Assembly: GCA_036172665.1 (NCBI GenBank)
Contig: CM069876.1
Span: 37,293,001 to 37,357,000, forward strand
DNA length: 64,000 bases
Direction of reading: 5' to 3'
From: Prosopocoilus inquinatus
Taxonomy: Eukaryota; Arthropoda; Insecta; Coleoptera; Lucanidae
Of the stretch, positions 1-11,600 are shown piece after piece (positions within the stretch are counted from its first letter, which is position 1; every line of letters begins with the position of its first letter). Made by a program: the position numbers and the translations under genes. The notes beneath the pieces were generated by a model that was not told the DNA's origin, ran no database searches, and saw only the letters and a list, made by a program, of their open reading frames with translations.

Positions 1-1645
1 CTTCAGCGAAGTTGTTATTGTCCTTGTTTACATTGTCTACATAATAAAGTAAACTACGTCTCTGTCTACATGCAAACAATAATAACAAAACAAATAAAAA
101 CAAAAAAAAAATAAAACAATAAAATAAATCATAATTTTTTTTAGTAAAGATAGTTTCAAGAACGAACGAAAAATTAAGGTCTAAATCGCGAAATGATTTT
201 AAAAATTATAAAACAAGAAGGGAATATTTGAAGTAGCTGATCCGAATCCTTTTGGTCAATTTCAGTTTATTTTGTCATTTTTTTATTTATTATGTCAAGA
301 TATGGGTCAATAAAACATTACTATTAATAAATTGTTTAACTTACAATGATTATATTAATATTAACTGTATTTTCTGATCCAACTAAAAATGCGATTTGTT
401 ACTTTTTCGAGATTCATCAATTTAAAAAAAGGGAGTAACAATTAAATTAATTATTTAGGAATACACTCGGCATCTTGATAAGGGTGATGTAATAAATCTA
501 ACCGAATTGTCTGAAACTCTGTTAAAAGAAGGATGGTTTACGCATGGTTACACCTTCCCATCTTTACGTATTTATTCTGAATCACTTATTTTCGTCTTGG
601 CAGTAGAAAATATTTAAATTAGAACATGCTTTTCTAAACTTACTAAATCCACATTAAGGCATATTTATCAAAATAATTTATAATCACCGTTATTCGAATA
701 AGATTGAGTTTGATGAAAAAAATGTTTTTTTTTAATATAAATTTAGGATAAAGACTATTTATCAGTTCCTCACCGTAACATGTCATTGCCTTAAAAGTAG
801 ACAGTTTTGTTTTTATATTTTTCAAGTCATATTAGTTTTTCCTCTTTATGAACAAAGAAAAAATCAAGAAAAACTCAAGACATCAAATTCACAGCATTAT
901 CGGTACCAGCGAAGAGTTATTTATAGTTTATTAGAAGAATTAAATACATCAAATCAGGTTTTACGCATTTCATATAAAAATGTATTTGAGTTCACAAAAT
1001 GATAAACAACAACCACCACAAAAGAAAAAAATCGATTCACATCAAATCTTAGATATGGTACAGTTGCAGCCCCTGAAACCTGGTACACTGATAATTGACA
1101 TCAATGTCAAAAATTCCTAATTTTGTGCAATGTAAATCAAACTTTTATCTATCATTTTGATGTCGGCGTCAAATTTGACAAATCCAAAGCAGGATTTAGG
1201 GTAATTTGAGTGACGTTTAGAAACTTCAGATTTACGATTAGTGTACACCGCCGGAACATTGTATTTGTCAATGTGTACCAGTTTTCAAACGCCGCTACTG
1301 TACAATATTTTTTTATACCTGCAAATAACTGCAACTAAGTGGTTTCTACCTTTAATGGCCCACAATACAGACCTTCTTAAGTCAATTTTATTTGCATGTG
1401 TCTATTAGCTTAAATGAATTGATTTGAATTAAATTAAAAGTAAACTCTCTTTTTTGCTTCTCGACTAAGCTCTGTAACTTTGAACATCCGGTACATATAC
1501 GTAGGGTGACTGAAATAATACGCGACAAATTGAAAGACGTAATGAAAGCATCTAATCACAGATTATGGGAAAAATGTTTCCAAAATTCTAACTAATAAAT
1601 TAGAATTAGAATGTATAAAATCTTACTTACAGTGTGATCCTGATA
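1..1645. other. AT-rich flank, no gene recognised
   Basis: This lies beyond the 3' end of the minus-strand Dexras gene. It is AT-rich with short poly-A and poly-T runs. The only open frames are short (60 codons or fewer), lack splice-compatible homology and show no family motif, so I call nothing here. Confidence 0.5.
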
Positions 1646-4100
1646 TACAGGTTGTTTCAAATTCGACCCTCACCATGGGGATCTCGCTTATTTGAGGAGG
1701 TAGAAGGTAGGTTTAAATTTGGCAAAGTTGCTAAATTTGATGAGCATTATGAGTATTATTCGAAATAATTGTAAAAAAAAAGAGAAAATGTCATTTTCTT
1801 ATTTTGCCTTTATCTTCTTTATTTAAAAAGATAAGATAAAGATAAAAATACGTTCTTAAGGCACTTTTCAATTCTCTACGCAGTGGTAAACACTTTCTCT
1901 ATAACATGTTTCGTCAAATTGATACCATCATCAGGTTCATTTTTTCTCATGGCGCCCAAATTAAAATTTAGTCGCAAAAGAATCTACTCATTATGCTGAT
2001 TACTTTAAAACAAGGCCGGAATAAAGATGTTTAATGTGAGATAAGTAGAGATCGGAATCACACATTTTCATCAATAAGAGTTTGACTTGCGTAGAAAATT
2101 ATTTTTATTACGTTTTTCACCGCGTAATTCTTTCGGAAATAATTCGCGGAAGGGGGGGGGGGGTTGGTTTGCGGCAATTCTTCATAACGAGGCGGCACAG
2201 TGTTGCCAATTCACTCACAAGTTTCGAATTCGATTTTTTTGTAGAAAAAAATTGCATTTTTAATCGTATTATCCAGATTTGACGCTTTTATATTGTGATT
2301 ATGATTCGTCTTTCTCTTTGAGCTCTTTTTTTGTAAATTTCCAATTACTGTCATGTCTTGATTACATAATGTTTTCTTTTTTAATATAATAATTGCCTAG
2401 CGACATCCTACGATCGCTTTTTGATTTGAACAAATTTTTTTGTAATAATTACCGTTAGGAATTTTTATTTTACTTTTTCTTGGCAGTTAAAAAGTTCTTC
2501 ATGATTTTTTTTTAATTTTCAACTGTTTATTATTTTTCAGAAATTAATTTCTAATTTCTTTTAGAAATTTTATTTTTTCCCGTTTTGATTGCGTCTCGCG
2601 TTTATCAATTTTTTTATTTGGGATATACCTTTTCCTTTTCTTGTATCTTTTTTCTTGCGAACTGTTTCGATTGTCTCTTGTCTCCGTTTGCCCTTTGACA
2701 ATTCATCAATTTCATTTTAAATAATTGCTACTAACTGCCATCTTGAGAATTTTTAAATCGTCACTTTCAGTTCTATCGCGCACAAGAAAATGTAAAAGGA
2801 AGAGAAATTTCATCTTCGTTTTCAAAATCCAAAATCCATCTCAAGCAACTCCCAAAATAATGATACTGTTGGTAAAGTTGGTGCAGTATAACAAGCGCCG
2901 CCCAATGATGACGTCAAAATATGTGATTCCGATCTCTAGAGATAAGAAAAATTCTAGTCAACAGAAGATAGTTTTAGGTTTATATTAAAAACAATGTGTT
3001 CGTTAGACACTAATTTACTAAATACTTTTTGTTTGTACAACAGAAACACAAAAACTGCAAGAAACGATACTTTTGAACCCGTTTAACTCTTGCCGGAATT
3101 TGAACGGCATATCTTAGCTGCAGTGTTACGTAACCTCCAGATCTGTAATGAGTTATTTTTGAATTGACAAATGATTATTCTACCCAAATTTCATGAGAAG
3201 CTGTACTTAACCTTACACATAACAGTCATTTTTGCTCCTGTATTATTGTAATCGCCTCTCATTTTTCAAAATTACGTCTAATTTTAATATTACTGAATAG
3301 TTTAAACAGCAACAATCTACAAACGCTTTTTGACCTAGCATTGCGTTAGGATTGATAAGTTGAATCCAGTTTGCTGCATAATAAGTCATCCCATGCAAGG
3401 CGGCCATCCATGCCTGTTGTCAAACCATTCTCAAAGTTTTTAAAAAAATTGATGCAGATCGTTTTTGATGAAGCCCCAAAATAGAGCTGAAACACAGAAC
3501 TGCTCGATGGATTCAATAAAAAAAATGATTTGCAACAAAATTTTGTAATATTATTCTAAGCCATTGTTTGTTGTCCGGATATGTTCTGAACTATCGTTCA
3601 CTTATGGTTTTTGTGTTTCTAATGTACAAACAAACAATAACAATAAACCCAAAACTCTCTTGTGTTAACTAAAATTTTTCTTATCTCATATTAAACATTT
3701 TTATTCTGGCCTTGTTTTAAAGAATTTTTATAACATATGTTATGTTGCCGTAATCGGCAGGAAATCGGCGGAAAAAATGAACTTGATGATGGTATCAATT
3801 TGACGAAACGAGTTGTAGAAAAATAGTGTTTACCATTACGTAGAGAATTGAAAAGTGCATTAAGAAAGTATTTTTATTTTTTTAATATCCCTTTAAATAA
3901 AGAAGAAAGTAGAGGCAAAATAAGAAAATGACAATTTTTCTTTTTTTACAATTATTTCGAATAAGAGTTAACATCAACTTTTTCTCTCCGGATTATTAAT
4001 GCTCATTAAATTCAGCAACTTTGCCAAATTTAAATCTAGCTTCCATCTCTTCAAATAAGCGAGATCCCCATGGTGAGGGTCGAATTTGAATCAGCCTGTA
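1646..4100. mobile_element. Foldback element FB1 with ~510-bp inverted arms
   Basis: The left arm starts TACAGGTTGTTTCAAATTCG near 1646. The right arm ends near 4100 with the reverse complement of TACAGGCTGATTCAAATTCG. Arm similarity continues inward to about 3065 on the left and 3585 on the right once the nested insertion (2046-2938) is removed, giving arms of about 510 bp. No transposase is visible. Architecture and total length without the insertion (about 1.55 kb) resemble the element at 21996-23482, and the first ~90 bases of both share an ACCATGGG block. It is a non-autonomous long-TIR DNA transposon; I cannot assign a superfamily. Confidence 0.75.
2046..2938. mobile_element. hAT-like non-autonomous element nested in FB1
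   Basis: Terminal inverted repeats TAGAGATCGGAATCACA (left) and its reverse complement (right) are flanked by perfect 8-bp duplications, GAGATAAG at 2038-2045 and 2939-2946. The opposite FB1 arm (about 3683-3692) carries a single, uninterrupted copy of the same site, so this is an insertion into FB1. An 8-bp duplication is the hAT hallmark. The interior holds an 11-base G run near 2153 and T-rich sequence, with no transposase. Two open frames inside (66 and 87 codons) match no family I know. Confidence 0.8.
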
Positions 4101-5201
4101 TTTTAATATTTTTTAGTATCAGTTGATCCGGAAGAATAAGATATAATACTTCTTTTACAAATAATCCATACAGACTTCAATACAACATAATTTTAATTAA
4201 TTAAAACTAAGTAGGATCCTTTTGGTTTCCTTATCTTACAATAATTGTCGAAATGTTCAGTTATAAATGAAATAATCTTTCTTTATTTATTAAAATCAAA
4301 AATTAAAATTCTGAACGCACGCCAAGAGAGTATGCGTGTAACTGCATTTTTTTTTCTTTGTTTAAACTGAAAAGAATTTTGTGTTTATGTGTAATCACCT
4401 GTACGTAAGCTAAAAAAAATTTAAGTTTAGCATCGTTCCTTTACATATCGATTTGAAGTTGCAGTGTTATGATAAAATTTCAGCTTGAATCGGGGGTGGT
4501 TAGAGGTCGATAAAAACTGTTTTCTTCTTAGGGGTCGATGTTTGAAAAAACTTTGGGAATCCCTGGTCTAGACGACCAGGCAAACCGACGCGACACGAAA
4601 AAGCGCATCTGTTAGACTCGGCTGTGGAACATACGAGTTTTCATTCAACGTAACCGCCAGTGCCGTACTGTGATTTTAAATATACGAATTCTGATTTTGA
4701 TTATATCTCAAAAAGTAAGAGTATTTCTTCTGAAATCAATGACATGGATTTTCTCAATGGCTCCTTTTATTTTGTCAGGTGTTATTACAGTCACTTTGTA
4801 TACCCCAAAAATATAAAAAATAATTTTGTTTGATTTTTGATTTAAATCGAAACTGTTGTTCAATGAAAGAGACGTTTATCTCTCATTTTTTTTTTAATTC
4901 ACAATTTCATTCATGTTTCCCCCTTTTTTATTTTTTATCTCCTTGCATTTTAATTATAAACAATCAAAAAAAAGTTGCTGAAAATTTTGATTAAGTAAGT
5001 CTTTTATAATTATATTAGCTACAATATACTGCACAATATCTAAAGCTATTTAATTTAAATGGTTTTGGTCGTCGTGGTTTTTTTTTTGTACACACATACA
5101 CACAAACGTACAGTACAATTTTCCGTTTTCATTAATAACAGCGATAACAACAAACAACAAATTCAGAAGTATATTTACAAAAAGTCGTTTTTTTTTTCTT
5201 T
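4101..5201 (-). other. Dexras 3' UTR and downstream flank
   Basis: This AT-rich sequence follows the Dexras stop codon on the minus strand. The proximal part (5201 to about 4910) is probably 3' UTR. Below it I see no gene or clear repeat, only poly-T tracts. Confidence 0.4.
4927..4932 (-). terminator. Candidate Dexras poly(A) signal AATAAA
   Basis: On the minus strand AATAAA lies about 270 nt after the Dexras stop. A weaker ATTAAA variant sits nearer the stop, at about 5048-5053. Placement is plausible but cleavage-site evidence is lacking. Confidence 0.4.
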
Positions 5202-5625
5202 TTACTGCAAGCAACAATGATTCTCCATTCTTCTCCACGCTAAAGTCGTGTTATTGGCGTTTCCGTTGCTGTCTCCTAAGCTACAGGTTTTGGTGCGCAT
5301 TATCATTAGGTCAGTCCGTATGCTGGGGCGACGCACGTTCGGCGTCACGACGCCGCAGGCATCGCTTAGGCGTCTCTTCACCGACAGCGTGTATTTTTTC
5401 GAGTGGTGAGAGGGTTGCGGTGGAGGTAGGGGACAGGGTGAACCGAAACTGGCGTTGACACGCTTGTGGTGGTTGGGTGCCATTTCCAGGGGTAGGTTGG
5501 CCACAACGAACAGTTGGTAGAAGACCTCGTCTACCTTGTAGTTACGTTTGGCTGACATTTCGACGAACACGCAGCTCGAATCTTGGGCTTCACAGTAAAC
5601 TTCTGCTTCTTCCACAGAGACAGTC
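5202..5625 (-). CDS. Dexras exon 4 (terminal coding exon)
   Basis: The acceptor TTTTTCGTTAG precedes position 5625, and one base completes Arg190 (CG|G). It encodes residues 190-330: G5 (EMSAKRN), the RASD-type cationic tail and the CaaX box CCLQ followed by a stop at 5202-5204. It is relatively GC-rich compared with the flanking introns. Confidence 0.93.
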
Positions 5626-8600
5626 CTAACGAAAAACAAAGATTAGAAATGTTTTCAAACATTCACCGACCCTAAAACTGAAAATTGAATCAACAAAATA
5701 AATATCGAAACTTCTTTGACCAAAGTAACGGCAAAACATTCGACACCCTGAATTTGTAGAAGAGTAAAAAAGTCCCTTTGAAATTTATACAATGTGTTAA
5801 TTAATGAAGCGACCAGTGGAAGCATGCTTATCGTTTTCCCAGGTGCGTTGCATGCGGTTTTTCTGACGTGTCGCCCGCGCAACATGCATAATTAAGGTCC
5901 TGTTAATAATTTATTTTATTATCCTTAACCTAGTCGGCACTGTAATGGGTGAATTTTATTTTAAAATACAGAAGAGCAATAAAAAAGAATAAAGAATGAA
6001 CTAAGTAGCGGATAAAAATAATCGATTAAACGAATTATTTATTGCGTAACCCATTAAATTAAAGTAATCTAAAAAAAACAGTCCACTAAGAAAAAAAAAC
6101 CTCACTTGAATGAAATTGATTATTCGAAATTAATCGATTAATCCCCGATAATTAGTTGATACAAGCTCACAGCAAAATCTACAGTCGTTTAATTATTGTT
6201 CCTTGATCACATGGAATATTGATTAATAATGTCAAAATATTATCAAAAGTAATTGTTTTATAGAAACAAATTATTAAGTACTTTAATTCGATTAATTATA
6301 AGAAAAAAATCGATAATCGATTAGTTAAAATGCGAACGATTAATCGATTCAAAATTGATTAATTCAAAACCGAAGAGAGTGGAAAATAAATCTTTCAAAA
6401 CTCATTAATAACGATTAAATTACAGACACCAATTGATTACGTGAACGCCATTTATTGAATCAAAATAATATAAGCTGCTTTCATACAACTGATTAATAAC
6501 AAAAATGTTTAATTTATTAAAATAATCGATTAATAAAAGAAAATGAAAACAAAAGATCATTTACATACAATTGTCTAAGTTCGTACGTAAGTTCAATTAT
6601 TTGAAGTAATCGACTAATCAAAACATATCGATGTTTGAGTATAATCGACTGCTTCTTGATCGCATTCGATAAAAAGATTATCGAAAGATTGTAGAAAACA
6701 AAGATTAACGCGAATACCTACCTTGCGAAAACAATCGTTTGATAAAAGTCAACCATTTGGTGAATATAATATCGAATAATTAAAAGAGCATCTACTCGAA
6801 AACAATTATAAAAAAATGATTAGTTAATCACGAGCTGATAATCGACTGTCGAAAATGATTTTTAAAATACGATTCGGTAAGGTCATTGTAATTGATTATC
6901 ATCAACTGGGATTGTAATCGATAATCAATTATTGTTAAAAAATATTTGATTTAACGAAAGTATTATCGCAAAACAAAGAAAAAAATCAGTTGTTATCTAC
7001 TGCTGTCAATCGGCTATCAAAAACTTGTGATTTTTTTAAATATAACTCAGCGGAGTCGAAGTAGGCGATGAAGCTAAAAAGATACGATACGAAAGTAAAC
7101 AATTGATCCAAAATCATCGAATCATTTAAAGAATAAAACTCTAAGACAGTCGAATAACACAGAAAAAACAATCGTTAACTATTGCAAACAGTCGATTATT
7201 GAAAACTCCAAAGCTGTTGTTAAAATACAAATAATCAAATGAAATTAATCGACTAATCGATTAATCGATCAAATAATCTTACCAGATCTTACCTTGCTGC
7301 AAACAATAATTCATCAACTGTTGCTAACAACAACTGTTTTATTAAAAATGAACTATAAATTGAATACGGTCGAATAATTAAAAAAAAATATTGCTCGAAA
7401 ATAACCGAATAACACAAAAAACAATTGCTAACAATAGACTATCGAAAGCATGCAATTTTCTCTTCTACTTCAGGCATCATTTTTTTCTGCCGTTTATTTT
7501 TGTGTTTGCATATTTCGAGCAAAAACCGTACAACATCGGTTTGAGAAGTCAAACAATTAATTAATGTCCTCGTACGGTTTTCTCTTTTAATATTTCAAAG
7601 AGATGGCGACAAAGTTTTTGGCCGATTTTCTTTTGTTTTTGCGTATTTCGACAGGTTTTCCAATACCTAATCAAAAAACTCAAAACAAACCGGTATCGAA
7701 GAGCATCATCATTTTTTTCTGGCCGATTCTCTTTTGTCTTCGCACATTTTTACCAGACTTCATTCAACTGTTTAGTTTTCGTTTTTTGTTTTTAATTTGG
7801 GTCGAAGGCGTAGAAGATCAAAGCAAATTATTTTTTTTTAATTTTCGAAAACAGATGGCGCTAGAAATAATCTGGAGTCAATTGTCTTTTGTTTTTGCAG
7901 TTTCGTCAGATTTTCCTTTTCTTTCTTTTTTTTCGGGAAAAAGATTCAAAACTAATTTTTAGCTGTTTCGATCAATCGAAACAAGTGAAAGGAAAAAATG
8001 AAATATTTTGGTGTGATTTCTTCGTCTACGTCTCGAATCAAACGTCACTGAGTAGTTTGGCCGATCGTCTTTTATCTCTGCGTAGTATTATTTCAGATAT
8101 TTCTTGTTTTTTTTTGTCCTGTCGGCAACAAATACGACAAAAAATTGAATTTCTGATGGTCTTCCGCTCTGTCTATTTTGTCAGATTTTTTCATTTTTCT
8201 ATTTTTTCTTCCTATTTTTTAAATATGACGACGGTGGAATTGTCGATTGTCTTTTTTGCTTTTGACTACCGTTTAACCGATTTGTTTATTATTAGATATT
8301 ATTTTTTTTTTTTTAGTTAAAATTTTTCCAATCTAATTCTTCTTCCGTTGTTGATATAAATACAATTTGACCAAGTTAAAGGCATCGAATAATGAAAATA
8401 ATCCTTGCTTGATTGCAATCAATAATCATCTGTTGAGAACATTCGATTTATCGAAAATCAAAGTTACAATATAGTCGAATAATTAAAAAATTTCACTGGA
8501 AAAAATAGAATGGCTAGTGTTAACGTCCATAAATAAGAGAGTTAGGTAAATATAATTCTACAAAGTCAAAACAATTGATAAGGTGTGATAAGCCTAATTA

Positions 8601-11600
8601 CATCAAATTCTTGTCCGCAATCGATGTTGAATGTCGAAAACAATCGGCTTATGGAAATAATTGAAATTAACCTCCGTCCACAATAATTTTTATATCCTAT
8701 ATAGATACGTATTATTTAGGTTGTTTCTAGACATCTTTTAGTGCTTTTAAGTTGGTAGCGTACTGAAGGTGACAGCTTAGCTGCCGAAATACGTATCTAC
8801 GGATATAAAAATTATTGTGGACGGAGGTTAATTTCAATTATCTCTTAAACCACAGTCTCCTTTACTATTTTAGTTTTGGCTTTTAGAAACTAAATGACAA
8901 CTCGAATGAAATAATTAATTCAAAACAAGAACTTACTAGAGAACATTTAATTAAAATAAAATTAAAATAACTGAGGGTTGACCACAAACGATTACCGATT
9001 TTTATAATAGTCTTTTATCGAGTAAATACTGGAAACTTATTAGTTAATCGATTGTTCATGGAAAATCGATTTCCATTAATTAATTACTTACTTACTCGAG
9101 AACAATTAATTAAAATAAGATTCAAGTAATTGAGGATTGAACGCAATTGAATATCATGGATTGTTAAAATATTTTAAAATCAGATAAGTGCTGGAAAGCC
9201 ATCGGTTAATCAATTGTTCAAAGACGATTCGATTTTCTTGAACTTTCGATTAATTAATTATTAAAACAAGATCTTCTTCGGGAACAATTAATTTAAATAA
9301 AATTCAAGTAACTGAGAGTTTCCCACAATTTATTTATCATCGATTGTTGAAATATTTAAAATCAGGTCATAATTGAAAAGATATCAGTTAACTAATTTTT
9401 CAATGTAAATCCACTTCCTCGGACATTCGATTAATTAATTAAAACAGGAACTTACTTGAGAACAATTAATTAAAATGTAATTAAAATAATGAAGGATGAA
9501 GGACGGACCATGATTGGTCAAGATATTTAAAAATCAGGCAATTAGTGAAAAATCGATTTCCTTGAACATTCGAATAAAATTAATTAAGGCAAGAACAAAT
9601 AATTAAAATGAAATTAAAATAATGAAGGGTTGATTACAATCGATTATCGATTATTGACACATTTTAAAATCGGTTTTTTTTACTAAAACGCTATCATTTA
9701 CTCGATTGTTTAAGGAAAATCGATTTCCTTGAACATTTGATTAATTAATTAAAACAAGAACTTACTCGAGAACAGCTATTAAAATTAAATTAAATTAACG
9801 GAGGGTTGATCACAACCGATTATTATTCGATTGTTAAAATATTTTAAAATCAGATCATTACTGAAAAGGTATTAATTAATCGATTGTTCAAGGGAAATCG
9901 ACTTGTTTGCATATTCGATTATTCTTTGGCCAGAATCAGTAATCAATTAGAACAGAACAAATAATTTTATGAATTATTGAATTGTAAAGAGTTATTAATT
10001 AATTCAAAGCAAACCAGTATTACTCGAAAACATTCGACTAGTCCGATAATCAGCCATTTCAGCAGTGTTGGACATTAGTCGAATAAATTTTTAATCGTGA
10101 CTAAAACTAAACGACTGAATTAGTTATGACTAAGTCAATCATGACTAATTTAGTCGTTTAGTTTTAGTCACGATTGACGATTAACAACTAAATTAGTCAT
10201 GACTAAGTCAATCATGACTAATTTAGTTATTAATCGTCAATCATATTTTAGTATTAGTCTTTGAATAAAAAGTTGATTATTACTCGACTAAATTCAATCA
10301 TGAATAATAATGAATGACTAAATTGACGACCAATAAATAATTTTCAAATGAAATGAAATGTCACTAAACTGGTCACTGAATCATTAAATTTTTATGAACT
10401 ATTTACAGAGAAAGTAACTTTTTATAATCAATGTAGCTCGTTCCGAACACTGTAAACACCTTGGTCTTCTGTAGTTAAGAAACTATTCATGTATCCTTCA
10501 AGCAATAATCCTGTGACGAAAATTGAAGGAAACGTCCGAAAATACGTTAAGCAGCCTTGCACTGCACAGATTAATTAGATTAGTCATGACTGATGGCTAA
10601 TTTAGTCATTAGTCACGCTTCGCGACTAATGACTAATTTAGTCATTAATCATTAATTCGACTAAAAAATGCCCATCTCTGCGTTTCAGTCTTTGGTTTTA
10701 CTTCACCAGTATTACTTTTTAATTTTATTTCGTTATTTCATCGAACCGCAAAATTAAATTAAAAATACCAATAGCTCGTAATTTCATTCGAAGTTCAAAG
10801 AGCGGATTGCAGAACCCTCAGCAGCACCGCACCACCGATGCAGTCCTTTTATCTTCGGCTGATTAAACCGGGGAATTTATCGCTTGCAATAAGCACCTAC
10901 CGCATTTCTTTATCACATTTGTTTCCCGCCAGGACCATCGGGACGCGCGGCAGAACCTTCTTCCTCGTTAGGCCCCCACTGTTCGCGGCTGCCCCCGCGT
11001 TCAACTTCGTCTCCAGGATCTGCTCACGAAGTCGGATTGCTTCCTCGAAAGTTTCCCTACTATCCATACTGAACACTATAACGAATAGATCACCTGAAAC
11101 AAAACACTTACAATTATTGTAAGTGTAAGAAACCAGAATTCTGTACAGAAACAATATTGAAGTTTGTTTTTGTCCGATGAAAATAGTAAGTACAAAGTTT
11201 TTTTTAATCTCAAACCTCCTGACGAAGCTATAAATCTATAGCGAAACGTTGAGTGTGTTCCCTTCATTTTTCTGTCCGGTTTGAGATTAAAAAAAACTTT
11301 GCACTTAGAAACAATATTGTTGGTAATTTTGAAATTGAATCAAATTACATTTATCTTCACTTAGAAGATATACAAACTTAATATATCTTTCGATGTTATC
11401 ATCGTATTGCAAGTTACTCTTTCCGTTTGTTGTTCCAAGTGATTAATTTCATCGTGGCATGACGCGAAACTGCAATTAAATTTCATTCGAAAACTTTCCT
11501 AGTACCTTCTCGCCCTCGTTTCGCGAAACGCTCGAGCTTTCGAAAGCGAGTGCTGTTGACTTGAAAGCCGTTTGATGTATATTGCAGCGTGGGTTTTATT

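Larger units (their letters stand above)
5626..10900 (-). other. Dexras intron 3 (5.3 kb), very AT-rich
   Basis: The donor is CG|GTAGGT and the acceptor GTTAG|G. About 6000-7450 is dominated by degenerate ATCGATTAAT-like words without a clear period. Then follow a pyrimidine-rich array (7475-8260), a hairpin MITE (8657-8841), a tandem array (8890-9960) and a hAT-like MITE (10063-10680). The open frames of 119 and 143 codons inside it lie in the pyrimidine-rich array and are Phe/Ser-rich artefacts. Confidence 0.8.

Noticed and set aside
7603..8320. Two overlapping frames of 119 and 143 codons
   Set aside because: Phe/Ser-rich translations of a T-rich degenerate repeat inside Dexras intron 3; no family motif.
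10838..11122. Plus-strand 94-codon frame
   Set aside because: Opposite-strand shadow of Dexras exon 3.
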